From Bacteroidales bacterium (GTDB lineage: Bacteria > Bacteroidota > Bacteroidia > Bacteroidales > Muribaculaceae), in contig DXXK01000022.1 in assembly GCA_019416425.1 (NCBI GenBank), positions 1 to 63,248 of the forward strand: 63,248 nt of DNA, in the 5' to 3' direction. Every line of letters starts with the position of its first letter. Position 1 is the first letter of the stretch. A program made the position numbers and the translations under genes. Shown in pieces: positions 53,629-63,061 of this stretch. The notes beneath the pieces are model-generated. The model saw only the letters and a list, made by a program, of their open reading frames with translations. It was not told the origin of the DNA and ran no database searches.

Positions 53629-54174
53629 ATGAAAAGAATCATTTTAGGCATAGCATGCATGGTGGCCCTGGGAGTAGGCTCCATGAACGCACAGAACAAC
53701 ACACAGAACAACAACTGCGTGCCCGCTAACTGCAACCAGACCCAGTGCGTGCCCGCTAACTGCAACCGCGGCAAGAACTGTCCCTTCGCCAACCTGAACC
53801 TGACCGACGCCCAGAAGCAGCAGCTTCAGTCGCTGGACCAGAAGTTCGACGCGCAGAAGAGCGAGCTGAAGAAGGACAACAAGGCACGCAACGAAGCCGC
53901 CAAGACCGAGTTCCGCAAACAGGCCCGTCAGATACAGGAGCAGCGTCTGGCCGACATCAAGAAGATTCTAACTCCCGAGCAGTACACCATGTACCTGGAG
54001 AACTGCTACATGACCGGCAACCATAAGGCCAAGGCCGTCCGCAAGGTTGACGCACGCGGCAACCGTCGCCACGACCTGCACAAGGGCAGCAAAGGAGGCA
54101 GACACTTAAACGCTGCCTGCTACAACAACGGCGAATTCAAGAAGGATGTGAAAAAGCAGGACAAGAAGAAATAA
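53629..54174 (+). CDS. Spy/CpxP-like periplasmic protein with Cys-rich repeat
   Basis: A 181-residue exported protein (signal peptide to about SMNAQ). Residues 28-52 hold a short tandem repeat, CVPANCNQTQ then CVPANCNRGK, followed by CPF, repeated also at the DNA level. The helical middle has two LTxxQ-type motifs, NLTDAQKQQL and LTPEQYTMY, the hallmark of Spy/CpxP proteins. The C-terminus is Lys- and His-rich. Spy-type proteins act as periplasmic chaperones or metal/stress sensors; the Cys and His could bind metal (inference). A good terminator follows. Confidence 0.8.
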   Translation: MKRIILGIACMVALGVGSMNAQNNTQNNNCVPANCNQTQCVPANCNRGKNCPFANLNLTDAQKQQLQSLDQKFDAQKSELKKDNKARNEAAKTEFRKQARQIQEQRLADIKKILTPEQYTMYLENCYMTGNHKAKAVRKVDARGNRRHDLHKGSKGGRHLNAACYNNGEFKKDVKKQDKKK

Positions 54175-54202
54175 TCAGCGCTAATCTATTGCCTGACAGC
54201 AT

Positions 54203-54242
54203 AACAGGGAGACATCTATGAAGAGATCTCCCTGTTTTTTTA
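54203..54242 (+). terminator. rho-independent terminator
   Basis: AACAGGGAGA (54203-54212) pairs perfectly with TCTCCCTGTT (54227-54236), followed by seven or more T residues. Confidence 0.85.
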
Positions 54243-54254
54243 TTGTATTATCCA

Positions 54255-54950
54255 TCAGAATACTATCCTGCCCTTCTTGGCCTGTTCCAACATTCGGCGT
54301 CCCGGCATCAGATAAATCTCCAGGCGACGGTTCTTACTGCGGTTGTTCATGGTGTTGTTCTCCACCAGAGGCATCTCGTCGCCGTATGCGTAAGGGAACA
54401 GATATCTGGTGTCGACATGCTGACCACGGAACCAGTCGAACACCGCCTCGGCACGCTCTTCGGTGATGTTGTCACGGTACACTTCTGAACCGGTGTTGTC
54501 GGTATGCATCACCATCAGCACACGGTACATGTCAGGATCCTTCAGATAGCGCTTGATCGGCGCCAGCAGAGCAGCTGCACCGGGACGCAGCTCAGTCTCA
54601 TTGGGCATGAACAGTTTGGACGCCGGAATGGTGACGAGCAGCACCTCCTTGTTGCGGTAGGTCTCCACCGTACATCCATTCTGAGCATTGTACTCGCGGT
54701 TATGGAGACGGTTGCGCCCCTCCTTGTCCTGGAACTTACGTATCAGATCGGCACTCTTGGCATCAAGTTCCACGGAATTGATCATCTCCACGAACGATAG
54801 GTCATCGAGATTGTCATCGCGGGCATTCTCGTTCTGGACGGGAATCTGCTTTTGCTTCTGAGCCTGGGCATCGCCACCGCATACTGGAGCGATTCCCATC
54901 AGTGCGGCTAAGGCCAGGACCTTAAAAAACGTCTTCGATGGACTCCTCAT
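54255..54950 (-). CDS. OmpA-family protein
   Basis: A 231-residue exported protein (MRSPSKTFFKVLALAALMG signal). Residues about 95-220 are an OmpA_C peptidoglycan-binding domain: VLLVTIPASKLFMPNETELR, LLAPIKRYLKDPD, MVMHTDNTGSEVYRDNITEE, and NRSKNRRLEIYL. It likely ties the outer membrane to the cell wall. The ATG at 54950 gives a clean signal peptide; the TTG at 54971 does not. Its start lies inside the preceding small gene (29-base overlap). Confidence 0.87.
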   Translation of the reverse strand: MRSPSKTFFKVLALAALMGIAPVCGGDAQAQKQKQIPVQNENARDDNLDDLSFVEMINSVELDAKSADLIRKFQDKEGRNRLHNREYNAQNGCTVETYRNKEVLLVTIPASKLFMPNETELRPGAAALLAPIKRYLKDPDMYRVLMVMHTDNTGSEVYRDNITEERAEAVFDWFRGQHVDTRYLFPYAYGDEMPLVENNTMNNRSKNRRLEIYLMPGRRMLEQAKKGRIVF

Positions 54951-55242
54951 ATTCAATCTCTCCTCTGACAATCAGACCCACATGCGTCATGTCCATATTG
55001 GCTTCCTTATCCTTCTTCAGCTGGGCCACGACATAATCCGTCAGCTTGGACACGTCGTGCTCCTCCTCCTGGGTCACATCGGAATTCAGGTCCAGGTAGC
55101 CGTTCTTCTCGTACCAATCCCAGATGATGTCTATTATGTACAGGATATCGTCATCCTCGTACTCGGCGCTCACATCCTCGGGCAGTGTCTTGCGGATAAA
55201 TTCAATCGCATTATCCTCGTCATATTTTACATCCTCATCCAT
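54922..55242 (-). CDS. small acidic protein, unknown function (106 aa)
   Basis: A 106-residue very acidic protein (MDEDVKYDEDNAIEFIRKTL), helical, with YIIDIIWDWYEKNGYLD in the middle and GEIEYEESIEDVF at the end. No signal peptide or membrane segment. I do not recognise a named family, though small acidic proteins of this kind next to rimM are seen in Bacteroidales. It overlaps rimM by eight bases and the ompA-like gene by 29, so all belong to one transcript. Confidence 0.75.
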   Translation of the reverse strand: MDEDVKYDEDNAIEFIRKTLPEDVSAEYEDDDILYIIDIIWDWYEKNGYLDLNSDVTQEEEHDVSKLTDYVVAQLKKDKEANMDMTHVGLIVRGEIEYEESIEDVF

Positions 55243-55783
55243 TGCTCTTCGTATTTAAATGGACCAGTCCTTCGGGGAGGTCCATGATTATCTTCCTGTT
55301 CTCGTCATCGATCGCATCGATGAAATCCTCGTTGTACGGTATGTAGATCTCTCCGTCAGGACCATCCACATCCAGAAGTGTGTTGATCGTGGAGTCATCT
55401 ATGGCAAGAACCTTGCCTATATGTCCCAGTTCCAGGTCCTCGACATCGTAGCCGATCAGATCGGAATCGAAAACTATCTCCTCCTCGGGAACATCGTAAT
55501 AATTCGCCAGGTCACAGCGCAGACCGTAGATGGCCTTGTTGACGAACTTATTGGCCTCATCCACTTCGTTCACTCCATCCAGCTTGACCAGATAGGATGT
55601 CGTGCCCTTGGGACGTACGCTCTCGGCGTAGAAAGGCACCCTGATGCCGTCTACGACCACAATCAGAGGGTTATGGTCCTCCAGATACTCCGGCTCGACA
55701 TCCAGTATGGCATTGAGCTCGCCGCGCAAGGCATGCGTCTTCTGGAACTTCCCGATTTCAACTACATCTTCTTCCCTGATCAT
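55235..55783 (-). CDS. rimM: ribosome maturation factor RimM
   Basis: A 182-residue protein of usual length. The N-terminal RimM domain has VEIGKFQKTHALRGELNA and VKLDGVNEVDEANKFVNKAI; the C-terminal PRC-barrel has DLIGYDVEDLELGHIGKVLAI and EIYIPYNEDFIDAIDDENRK. It binds ribosomal protein S19 and assists late assembly of the 30S head. It overlaps the murA stop by four bases and the acidic gene by eight. Confidence 0.93.
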   Translation of the reverse strand: MIREEDVVEIGKFQKTHALRGELNAILDVEPEYLEDHNPLIVVVDGIRVPFYAESVRPKGTTSYLVKLDGVNEVDEANKFVNKAIYGLRCDLANYYDVPEEEIVFDSDLIGYDVEDLELGHIGKVLAIDDSTINTLLDVDGPDGEIYIPYNEDFIDAIDDENRKIIMDLPEGLVHLNTKSNG

Positions 55784-57090
55784 TCTATTCTAATGATTTT
55801 GGCACCCAATTTGTTGAGTCTGCGGTCAATATTGGCATATCCCCGGTCAATCTGGGATATGTTCTGAATCTTGCTGGTTCCCTGTGCACCCATTGCGGCA
55901 ATCAACATGGCGATACCGGCACGGATGTCGGGTGACACCATGTCAGTGGCGCGTAGGCAATGGAATTTGCCAGCACCGATCACTACGGCACGGTGTGGAT
56001 CACACAGGATTATCTTTGCACCCATATCCAGCAACTTGTCCACGAAAAAGAGGCGGCTTTCAAACATCTTCTGGTGTATCAGCACACTTCCCCGTGCCTG
56101 CGTTGCCACCACAAGCATGATGCTGATCAAATCCGGCGAGAGGCCGGGCCACGGGGCATCCGCAATGGTCATGATTGACTTGTCAAGATACTGGTCCACT
56201 TCGTATATCTCTTTCTGGTCCACGCGGATATCATCGCCTTCAATCTGCATGTCGATACCGAGGCGGGCGAATGCCGAAGGCATCATTCCAAGGTCCCGGA
56301 CTCCCACATTGCGCAGCAACACATTAGACTGCGTCATCGCGGCCATTCCGATAAAGCTGCCCACCTCGATCATGTCCGGCAGCAGACGATGTGTGGTGCC
56401 GTGAAGCTCCTTGACTCCGTCTATTTCCAGCAGATTTGAACCTATTCCCGAAATGCGGGCACCCATACGGTTCAACATCTTGCACAGCTGCTGGATATAC
56501 GGCTCGCATGCGGCATTGTATATGGTAGTATGACCCTGGGCCAGAACCGCTGCCATGACAATATTGGCGGTGCCTGTAACCGACGCTTCATCAAGCAGCA
56601 TATAGCTTCCCTTCAGCCCGTCGGGAGCGACTACACGGTATGTCCTTGAATCTGTTTGAAAGTCAATATCTGCTCCCAGCTTGCTGAATCCGATAAAGTG
56701 CGTATCCATGCGGCGGCGCCCTATCTTGTCACCGCCCGGTTTAGGCATCATCGCCCTGCCGTAACGCGCCAGCAACGGTCCCAGAACCATCACCGAGCCA
56801 CGCAGCGAAGCGGCCTTCTTGGAATAGCCTTCCGATTCCAGATAATCGATGCACACGTCATCAGCCTGGAACTCGCATTCGGTCGGAGTGATATACCTGA
56901 CCCTGACACCCATATCCACCAACAGCTGTATCAGATTCCTGACATCCGATATCTCGGGGAGGTTGCTGATGGTAACTTTGTCGTCGGTCAGTAAAGTGGC
57001 GCAAATCACTTCCAGAGCCTCGTTCTTAGCTCCGTTTATGTTGATCTCACCATGCAGCGAATGGCCGCCTTCGACTATAAAGCTGCTCAT
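55780..57090 (-). CDS. murA: UDP-N-acetylglucosamine 1-carboxyvinyltransferase with Asp in place of the fosfomycin Cys
   Basis: A 436-residue enzyme that adds phosphoenolpyruvate to UDP-GlcNAc, the first committed step of peptidoglycan synthesis. EPSP-type repeats are seen: GEININGAKNEALEVI, RGSVMVLGPLLARYGRAMMP, MTIADAPWPGLSPDLISIML. The active-site loop, normally PGGCxIGxRP, reads PGGDKIGRRRMD, with Asp-121 where the reactive Cys (Cys-115 in E. coli) stands; Asp variants are known to keep activity and resist fosfomycin. The start MSSFIVEGGHSL at 57090 is the usual one. It follows the DUF4290 gene by five bases. Confidence 0.95.
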   Translation of the reverse strand: MSSFIVEGGHSLHGEININGAKNEALEVICATLLTDDKVTISNLPEISDVRNLIQLLVDMGVRVRYITPTECEFQADDVCIDYLESEGYSKKAASLRGSVMVLGPLLARYGRAMMPKPGGDKIGRRRMDTHFIGFSKLGADIDFQTDSRTYRVVAPDGLKGSYMLLDEASVTGTANIVMAAVLAQGHTTIYNAACEPYIQQLCKMLNRMGARISGIGSNLLEIDGVKELHGTTHRLLPDMIEVGSFIGMAAMTQSNVLLRNVGVRDLGMMPSAFARLGIDMQIEGDDIRVDQKEIYEVDQYLDKSIMTIADAPWPGLSPDLISIMLVVATQARGSVLIHQKMFESRLFFVDKLLDMGAKIILCDPHRAVVIGAGKFHCLRATDMVSPDIRAGIAMLIAAMGAQGTSKIQNISQIDRGYANIDRRLNKLGAKIIRIE

Positions 57091-57094
57091 GACA

Positions 57095-57685
57095 TTACTT
57101 CTTGCGTTTCTTCTTGGATTGCTGAGCGGATGCGGATTCCCGGTATTCGTACAGTCTATAAGTCTCCGGATTAAGGGAAATCTTGCCGTTGGAGAAGAAT
57201 TCCAGGTCACGCAGGATACGGGCGTCATTGACTCCCTCCTTGTTGTTGACCAGCATGGTCTTCTTCATATGGTTGGCTATCAAATTTATGTACTCATCCC
57301 GTTCCGGACCGTCCTCCATATCGGCGATGACGGGTATCATCTTCTCGATATATTTTCCGTAATGCCGCATGGCGATATGGGCGCCGGCGTAAGGAATGCG
57401 TTCCGGTTTCGGATTGATCTGCTCGGCCGTTACGACCTCGCACGGGAAATCTACATCCAGTCTGAACTGCGACATTATCTGCATCTGGTCCCAGATCTTG
57501 GACATATCGTTGTTGTCGCCTTTCAACTCCGGGAACAGGTTGGCCATCACGTCGGCGATGGCATAGGCGCAGTCGTTTCGTTCATCGCGGTCCTCAAGCG
57601 AGACGCAATATTCAACAAGCGACTGCATCGTTCGGCCGAACTCCGGCAGGCGTATCGGCTCCTTGTCTGTATTATATGGAATCAT
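57095..57685 (-). CDS. DUF4290 protein
   Basis: A 196-residue, mainly helical cytoplasmic protein (MIPYNTDKEPIRLPEFGRTMQ) with a Lys-rich end (QQSKKKRKK). ERNDCAYAIADVMANLFPEL and IAMRHYGKYIEKMI fit DUF4290, a Bacteroidetes-specific family that often lies before murA. Its job is not known. No signal peptide or membrane helix is visible. It is the first gene of the cluster running through murA, rimM and the OmpA-like gene. Confidence 0.85.
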   Translation of the reverse strand: MIPYNTDKEPIRLPEFGRTMQSLVEYCVSLEDRDERNDCAYAIADVMANLFPELKGDNNDMSKIWDQMQIMSQFRLDVDFPCEVVTAEQINPKPERIPYAGAHIAMRHYGKYIEKMIPVIADMEDGPERDEYINLIANHMKKTMLVNNKEGVNDARILRDLEFFSNGKISLNPETYRLYEYRESASAQQSKKKRKK

Positions 57686-57742
57686 GTGTGCAAAATTAAT
57701 TATTTTTCCCTACTTTATCAACCCCTTGGCCCCAACTTTGTT

Positions 57743-58450
57743 TCAACCCAACAGATGTTTCAGTGGATTTTCGCCATGGACGGCCTCATAATCCTTGATG
57801 TAGAACGGTGTTCCATAAGCCAGGTCCATGAACTGACCATCGCGGAAAGCCTTCTCCGACAGCGCCACCATGTCATGAGCCATGGGCACGACGCCTTCCA
57901 TCCAATGACAGTCCGGACGGGTTACCACCTCCCTGGTCTTGGCCGCTCCGTCCCCCATGAACCATAGCGGACGCCCGGGCGCCACATTATCGAATGAATC
58001 CGGAGTGACAATCAATGCCTGCGGCTCCATCACCGTATCAAGACGGAAATCATAGGCCGCTGTGTAGACCTCCATCCTGCGTGCGTCCACCATGGGCACC
58101 AGAATCTCCTGACCTGTGAAATTCAGGTTGCGGAACATAGCCTTGACCGCGATCACCTTCAGCGTCTCCACGCCGATCAACGGAACATCCATACTGAAGG
58201 CCAATCCCTTGGCCAAAGACATGCCGATTCTGAGTCCGGTGTAGGATCCGGGACCGGTACTGACGGCAACAGCGTCGAGTTTAAGCTCGCGGCGTGTTAT
58301 CTCCTCCATGGCACCGGCCACGAACGGTGCCAATCGCGTAGCCTGGTTCATCGGTTCAAGTTCCTGGGCATTCCATTCAACACTGCTGTCTACGCTCAGA
58401 GCCACGCTGCAGGCACTGGCCGATGTCTCGATATTGATTATTACTGGCAT
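57743..58450 (-). CDS. tsaB: tRNA threonylcarbamoyladenosine biosynthesis protein TsaB
   Basis: A 235-residue protein of the Kae1/TsaD-like ASKHA fold: INIETSASACSVAL at the start, then the conserved AVSTGPGSYTGLRIGMSLAKGLAF, and MVDARRMEVYTAAY. TsaB is the scaffold partner of TsaD and TsaE in making t6A37 in tRNAs that read ANN codons. It lies two bases after the flavoprotein gene, so both are co-transcribed with nrdD and nrdG. Confidence 0.93.
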   Translation of the reverse strand: MPVIINIETSASACSVALSVDSSVEWNAQELEPMNQATRLAPFVAGAMEEITRRELKLDAVAVSTGPGSYTGLRIGMSLAKGLAFSMDVPLIGVETLKVIAVKAMFRNLNFTGQEILVPMVDARRMEVYTAAYDFRLDTVMEPQALIVTPDSFDNVAPGRPLWFMGDGAAKTREVVTRPDCHWMEGVVPMAHDMVALSEKAFRDGQFMDLAYGTPFYIKDYEAVHGENPLKHLLG

Positions 58451-58452
58451 TT

Positions 58453-60036
58453 CTATTTACTGTCTGCTTGATGTTCGCTATTAACTTTTTCCGTCCATGC
58501 CTTGATGCACTTCATGCCGTCCATGGCGGCGGAAACGATTCCGCCGGCATATCCTGCGCCCTCGCCCACTGGAAATACATTGCCGAAACCGATACTGCTC
58601 ATACTCTCCGCATCGCGGACTATACGTATCGGCGAGCTGGTCCGGGATTCAAGTCCGATCATTATCCCTTCCGGCGACATGAATCCCATGGCCTTACTGC
58701 CGAACCGCCTGAAACCATCGGCCAGTCGCCTGGCTATGAATTCGGGAAGCAACTTGTTGAAGTCCATACTGCGTACTCCCGGAGCGTAAGATGTCTGCGG
58801 CAATGATTCGGAAATCCTGCCGTTGACAAAATCCGTCATCCTCTGTGCCGGCGCCTCGATGCTGTCTCCGCAGGCATGGAACATGCTTTGCTCAAGATGT
58901 TCCTGAAGCTCAAGAATCTCCATCGCTCCGGCATCGGCGTATTCCGGAATGTCGCCGGGATGTATCTCGACCACCATTCCGGAATTGGCCCATCGGCCGG
59001 ATCTGGCCGAGGCCGACATGCCGTTCACAACCAGCTCATGGTCGGAACTGCCTGCGGGCACCACCACTCCACCCGGACACATGCAGAAGGAATACACTCC
59101 GCGGCCGTCGCTCTGGGTCACGAAACTGTATTCAGCAGCCGGTAGGTACTTCCCACGTCCTTTTGGATTGTGATACTGTATACGGTCAATCAGTTCCTGG
59201 GGATGCTCCAGACGCACACCGATTGCTATTCCCTTGGCTTCCATAGGCAGACCCTGCGAGTACAGAGCCCGGAATGTGTCGTGCGCGGAATGTCCGGTGG
59301 CTATGACTACAGCATCTCCGGCAAAATCACCCTTGTCTGTCTTTACTCCCGTCACCTTGCCGTCCCGGATATCCAATCCGGTGACACAGGTGTCAAAATG
59401 AACCTCGCCGCCGTTCGCGATTATTGTCTCGCGGATGTTGCGGATCACGTGGGGAAGTTTGTCGCTACCTATATGCGGATGTGCATCGACAAGTATGTCG
59501 CCTGACGCACCGTGCTGAACCAGAAGCTCCAGTACCTCGCGGATGTTGCCGCGCTTCTTGCTGCGCGTATATAGCTTGCCGTCGCTGTATGCACCGGCGC
59601 CACCCTCGCCAAAACAATAATTGGACTTGGGGTTGATCTTACCTGTCCTGCTTATCTCGGCTAGATTCCTGCGACGCGTATCCACATCGAGGCCTCGTTC
59701 CAGGACAATCGGACGGAATCCGTCGCGCAACGCCTGGAGCGCGGCGAACAGTCCTGCAGGGCCTGCTCCGGTTATCAGCACTCGCCCGGCATCTCCGGCG
59801 ACCGGGGTAAACTCGACAGGAGTCCAGTCTGCCTTGACCTCCAGGTCCTGATCCGTAGCCACACGCACAGTCAGGTTGATGTAGATCTGCTGCTGCCGCG
59901 CGTCTATGGAACGTCTTATGACCCTGTAGTCATTAAGCCTGGCGCCTTTACGCAGTTTATCCCGGACAGCCTTTACAAGCCGTTCGGGACTTCCAGCCTC
60001 TTCAGGTTTGATACGCAGTTGTATATCCTCAATCAT
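58453..60036 (-). CDS. FAD-dependent oxidoreductase (COG2509 type)
   Basis: A 527-residue flavoprotein. A ~95-residue N-terminal domain (MIEDIQLRIKPEEAGSPERL ... RSIDARQQQIYINLTVRV) precedes the FAD site VLITGAGPAGLFAALQAL and a second motif, GEGGAGAYSDGKLYTRSKK. The C-terminal GNVFPVGEGAGYAGGIVSAA closes the FAD fold. Enzymes of this uncharacterised group resemble HI0933/dehydrogenase flavoproteins. The ATG at 60036 is chosen, since the residues before it have no natural character and the nrdG stop lies four bases upstream. Confidence 0.85.
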   Translation of the reverse strand: MIEDIQLRIKPEEAGSPERLVKAVRDKLRKGARLNDYRVIRRSIDARQQQIYINLTVRVATDQDLEVKADWTPVEFTPVAGDAGRVLITGAGPAGLFAALQALRDGFRPIVLERGLDVDTRRRNLAEISRTGKINPKSNYCFGEGGAGAYSDGKLYTRSKKRGNIREVLELLVQHGASGDILVDAHPHIGSDKLPHVIRNIRETIIANGGEVHFDTCVTGLDIRDGKVTGVKTDKGDFAGDAVVIATGHSAHDTFRALYSQGLPMEAKGIAIGVRLEHPQELIDRIQYHNPKGRGKYLPAAEYSFVTQSDGRGVYSFCMCPGGVVVPAGSSDHELVVNGMSASARSGRWANSGMVVEIHPGDIPEYADAGAMEILELQEHLEQSMFHACGDSIEAPAQRMTDFVNGRISESLPQTSYAPGVRSMDFNKLLPEFIARRLADGFRRFGSKAMGFMSPEGIMIGLESRTSSPIRIVRDAESMSSIGFGNVFPVGEGAGYAGGIVSAAMDGMKCIKAWTEKVNSEHQADSK

Positions 60037-60040
60037 ATAT

Positions 60041-60541
60041 TCATCGGTGCCATTCCTGCAGACATCCCGTGGCAAGACTCTTACGGACATCCACAATGCG
60101 CTGATTGAAACTTCCTCGGAACAATAGATCAGTGTCACGCAGGGATTCTACAAACGGCCCCTCTACTATAACGTCAATTTCCTGCAAAACCATCAAAAAA
60201 ACTTCGGACTTTACCAATTCTTCCCATGTAAAACCGGTATAAAGCCATACAGAATGTCCCATTTCATGGATTTTGCGGCTCAAGGCAACGATTTCAGCAG
60301 GATGATACATAGGATCGCCGCCGCTGAAAGTGACGTCAAAGTCCTCTTCCCGGACCACATCGAGTATCTCCTGCAGGGCCATCTCCTGCCCTGCCAAGAA
60401 ATCCCAGGATTCAGGATTGTGGCAACCGGGACAGCGGTGCCTGCAGCCGGCCACATAGATCGACGTCCGGAAGCCAGGACCATCAACAGTCGTGCCCCGG
60501 ACTATGTCCAGGACACGAATGGTTTGATTATTATCTGTCAT
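60041..60541 (-). CDS. nrdG: anaerobic ribonucleotide reductase activase
   Basis: A 166-residue radical-SAM enzyme. The cluster-binding CRHRCPGCHNPES supplies the three Cys; FSGGDPMY is the SAM GGE-type motif. With SAM and a reductant it creates the glycyl radical on NrdD. A start at 60541 gives the usual length. It follows nrdD by 24 bases on the same strand and precedes the flavoprotein gene by four. Confidence 0.95.
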   Translation of the reverse strand: MTDNNQTIRVLDIVRGTTVDGPGFRTSIYVAGCRHRCPGCHNPESWDFLAGQEMALQEILDVVREEDFDVTFSGGDPMYHPAEIVALSRKIHEMGHSVWLYTGFTWEELVKSEVFLMVLQEIDVIVEGPFVESLRDTDLLFRGSFNQRIVDVRKSLATGCLQEWHR

Positions 60542-60565
60542 ACAGATATTAGAATGTCGGATTTG

Positions 60566-62770
60566 TCATTTATGAACCACACGGTCGCGGAGCTCCGCCA
60601 GCTTTCCGCTGTTCCAACGGTCGGTGGTGCCTACCAGGTATCCGGTGATACGCTGGATGGTCTCGAAGTTCTCGCCGCATTTAGGACAGCATTTGGCGTC
60701 CTTGTCGGCATTCTCGTATCCACAGTTGGGACAGTGGTTGCGGTTGTGGTTCACCGATCCGTAACCGATGTTGTACTGGTCCATCATGTCGACGATCTGC
60801 ATGATCGCCTCCTCGTTGTGAGTGGCGTCGCCGTCAATCTCGACATAGAAGATGTGGCCGCCACGGGTCAGTTCGTGATATGGAGCCTCGATCTTAGCCT
60901 TGTGGCGCGGCGAGCAGTGGTAATATACCGGAACGTGGTTTGAGTTGGTGTAGTAATCCTTGTCCGTAACTCCGGGAATCACTCCGAAATGCTTGCGGTC
61001 AATCTTCGTGAAACGGCCCGACAGGCCCTCGGCAGGAGTAGCCAGTACAGAGTAATTATGTTTGTAGTTCTCCGAATACTCATTTGCCTTGTCGCGCATG
61101 TGCGTCACAATACGAAGACCTAATTCCTGCGCCTCCTCGCTTTCGCCATGATGCTTGCCTGTCAATGCGATCAGGCATTCCGCCAGTCCTATGAAGCCGA
61201 TACCGAGCGTTCCCTGGTTGATCACGCTCTCTACCGTATCGTTGGGCTTAAGGGTGTTGGCATGGTTCCACAGCACACGCATCACAAGCGGAAACTGCTT
61301 GGCGAGCGCCGTCTTCTGGAACTGGTAACGTTCGTCAAGTTGACGTGCCGTCAGATCAAGGACTTCGTCGAAACGGCGGAAGAATGCCGCGACACGTTCT
61401 TCTGGGTTCTCGATATTCATTACCTCAAGGGCTATGCGAACTATGTTGATTGTAGTGAACGAGAGGTTGCCTCGGCCAATGCTAGTCTTCTCGCCGAAAC
61501 GGTTCTCATAGACACGCGTACGGCATCCCATCGTAGCCACCTCATGCTCGAACCGGCGTGGATCATTGCCATTCCACGCATCATCCCGGTTGAATGTTGC
61601 GTCCAGGTTCAGGAAATTAGGGAAGAAGCGACGGGCCGAAACCTTGCATGCCAGCTTGTACAGGTCGTAGTTACGGTCTTCGGGCAGATAGCTTACGCCA
61701 CGTTTCTTTTTCCAGATCTGAATCGGGAAGATTGCTGTCGAGCCATGCCCCACACCCTCGTAGGTTGACTTCAGCAGCTCGCGGATCACGCAGCGACCCT
61801 CGGCCGATGTGTCCGTACCGTAATTTATGCTCGAGAACACCACCTGGTTTCCACCGCGCGAGTGGATTGTATTCATATTGTGAATGAATGCCTCCATGGC
61901 CTGATGCACACGGTCGACAGTCTTGTTGATGGCATGCTGACGGATGCGCTCATCACCCTTAAGTCCATCAAGGTCCTTCTTCAGATAATCATCTATTTCG
62001 GAAGAGTACAACGCGCTCAGGTCACGTTCCGTCAGACTTTCCAGATTCTTTATCTCCTCCACATACGAGTTACGCACAAATGGAGCGAGATAGAAATCGA
62101 ATGCCGGTATGGCCTGACCTCCGTGCATTTCGTTCTGGGCCGTCTCGAGCGATATGCATGCCAGCACGGATGCCGTCTCGATGCGCTTGGCCGGACGCGA
62201 CTCACCGTGACCGACAACGAAACCACGCTGCAGGATACGGTCCAGAGGATGCTGGACACATGTCAGAGACTTCGTAGGATAATAATCCTTGTCATGTATA
62301 TGGATCAGATTGTCCCTAACCGCATTGCGGATATCCTGCGAAAGGAGATAGTCGTCTACAAAGGGCTTAGTGCTTTCCGAAGCGAACTTCATCATCATTC
62401 CTGCCGGCGAGTCCGTGTTCATATTTGCATTCTCGCGGGTGATGTCATTGTTCTTGGCCTCGATTATCTCCAGGAACATGTCACGCGTACGAGCCTTACG
62501 GGCGATGGAACGCTGGTCGCGGTACTGAATGTACTTCTTGGCTACATCCTTGCGAGCGGACTTCATGAGTTCAAGCTCCACCCAATCCTGAATCTCCTCG
62601 ACCGTCATGCGCTGCTTGCCGGTCATTCCGATTCGGTCGGTGATTTTCTGGATCAGAGCCTCATCCTCACCTCGCTCGGTGGTGAGCATAGCCTTACGGA
62701 TCGCGGCCTTGATCTTCTCCTCGTTGTACCCCACAACGCGGCCATCTCTCTTTTCCACAAGTTGAATCAT
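60566..62770 (-). CDS. nrdD: anaerobic ribonucleoside-triphosphate reductase
   Basis: A 734-residue glycyl-radical enzyme that makes deoxyribonucleotides without oxygen. An N-terminal ATP-cone (VEKRDGRVVGYNEEKIKAAI) senses nucleotide levels. The barrel includes HIHDKDYYPTKSLTCVQHPL and RGGNQVVFSSINYGTD. The C-terminal zinc ribbon has HCPNCGYENADKDAKCCPKC, and the glycyl-radical loop is RITGYLVGTTDRWNSG. A TAACTTTG box lies 87 bases upstream. An NrdR-type operator is not evident. Confidence 0.96.
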   Translation of the reverse strand: MIQLVEKRDGRVVGYNEEKIKAAIRKAMLTTERGEDEALIQKITDRIGMTGKQRMTVEEIQDWVELELMKSARKDVAKKYIQYRDQRSIARKARTRDMFLEIIEAKNNDITRENANMNTDSPAGMMMKFASESTKPFVDDYLLSQDIRNAVRDNLIHIHDKDYYPTKSLTCVQHPLDRILQRGFVVGHGESRPAKRIETASVLACISLETAQNEMHGGQAIPAFDFYLAPFVRNSYVEEIKNLESLTERDLSALYSSEIDDYLKKDLDGLKGDERIRQHAINKTVDRVHQAMEAFIHNMNTIHSRGGNQVVFSSINYGTDTSAEGRCVIRELLKSTYEGVGHGSTAIFPIQIWKKKRGVSYLPEDRNYDLYKLACKVSARRFFPNFLNLDATFNRDDAWNGNDPRRFEHEVATMGCRTRVYENRFGEKTSIGRGNLSFTTINIVRIALEVMNIENPEERVAAFFRRFDEVLDLTARQLDERYQFQKTALAKQFPLVMRVLWNHANTLKPNDTVESVINQGTLGIGFIGLAECLIALTGKHHGESEEAQELGLRIVTHMRDKANEYSENYKHNYSVLATPAEGLSGRFTKIDRKHFGVIPGVTDKDYYTNSNHVPVYYHCSPRHKAKIEAPYHELTRGGHIFYVEIDGDATHNEEAIMQIVDMMDQYNIGYGSVNHNRNHCPNCGYENADKDAKCCPKCGENFETIQRITGYLVGTTDRWNSGKLAELRDRVVHK

Positions 62771-62856
62771 ATGCGGTGATGTATTTGATATTCTGTATTA
62801 ATAATTTACGGTTAACAAGTCTTTTGGGTTATTATATTGCCCCGACAAAACAGCTG

Positions 62857-62864
62857 CAAAGTTA
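62857..62864 (-). promoter_or_regulatory. -7 box TAACTTTG of nrdD
   Basis: Read on the minus strand it fits TAnnTTTG, 87 bases before the nrdD ATG. Confidence 0.6.
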
Positions 62865-63061
62865 ATCAAAATCCTCCCAACCAGCAAACATTAAACGCAT
62901 AAATTATATACAAGGTTTTCGTTTTGGAAAACAATTTTGCAATACCGAAATCACATCGCATTAATTATCATTAGATTAAAAATTATTTTGGACAACTTTA
63001 AACTTATCAACAGGAAAATCAATCAACAAATTAGCAACTCCGAGCAGAAATCCAATCCGTC

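Noticed and set aside
56849..57967. 372-codon plus-strand open frame
   Set aside because: It lies opposite murA, DUF4290 and tsaB and has no natural features.
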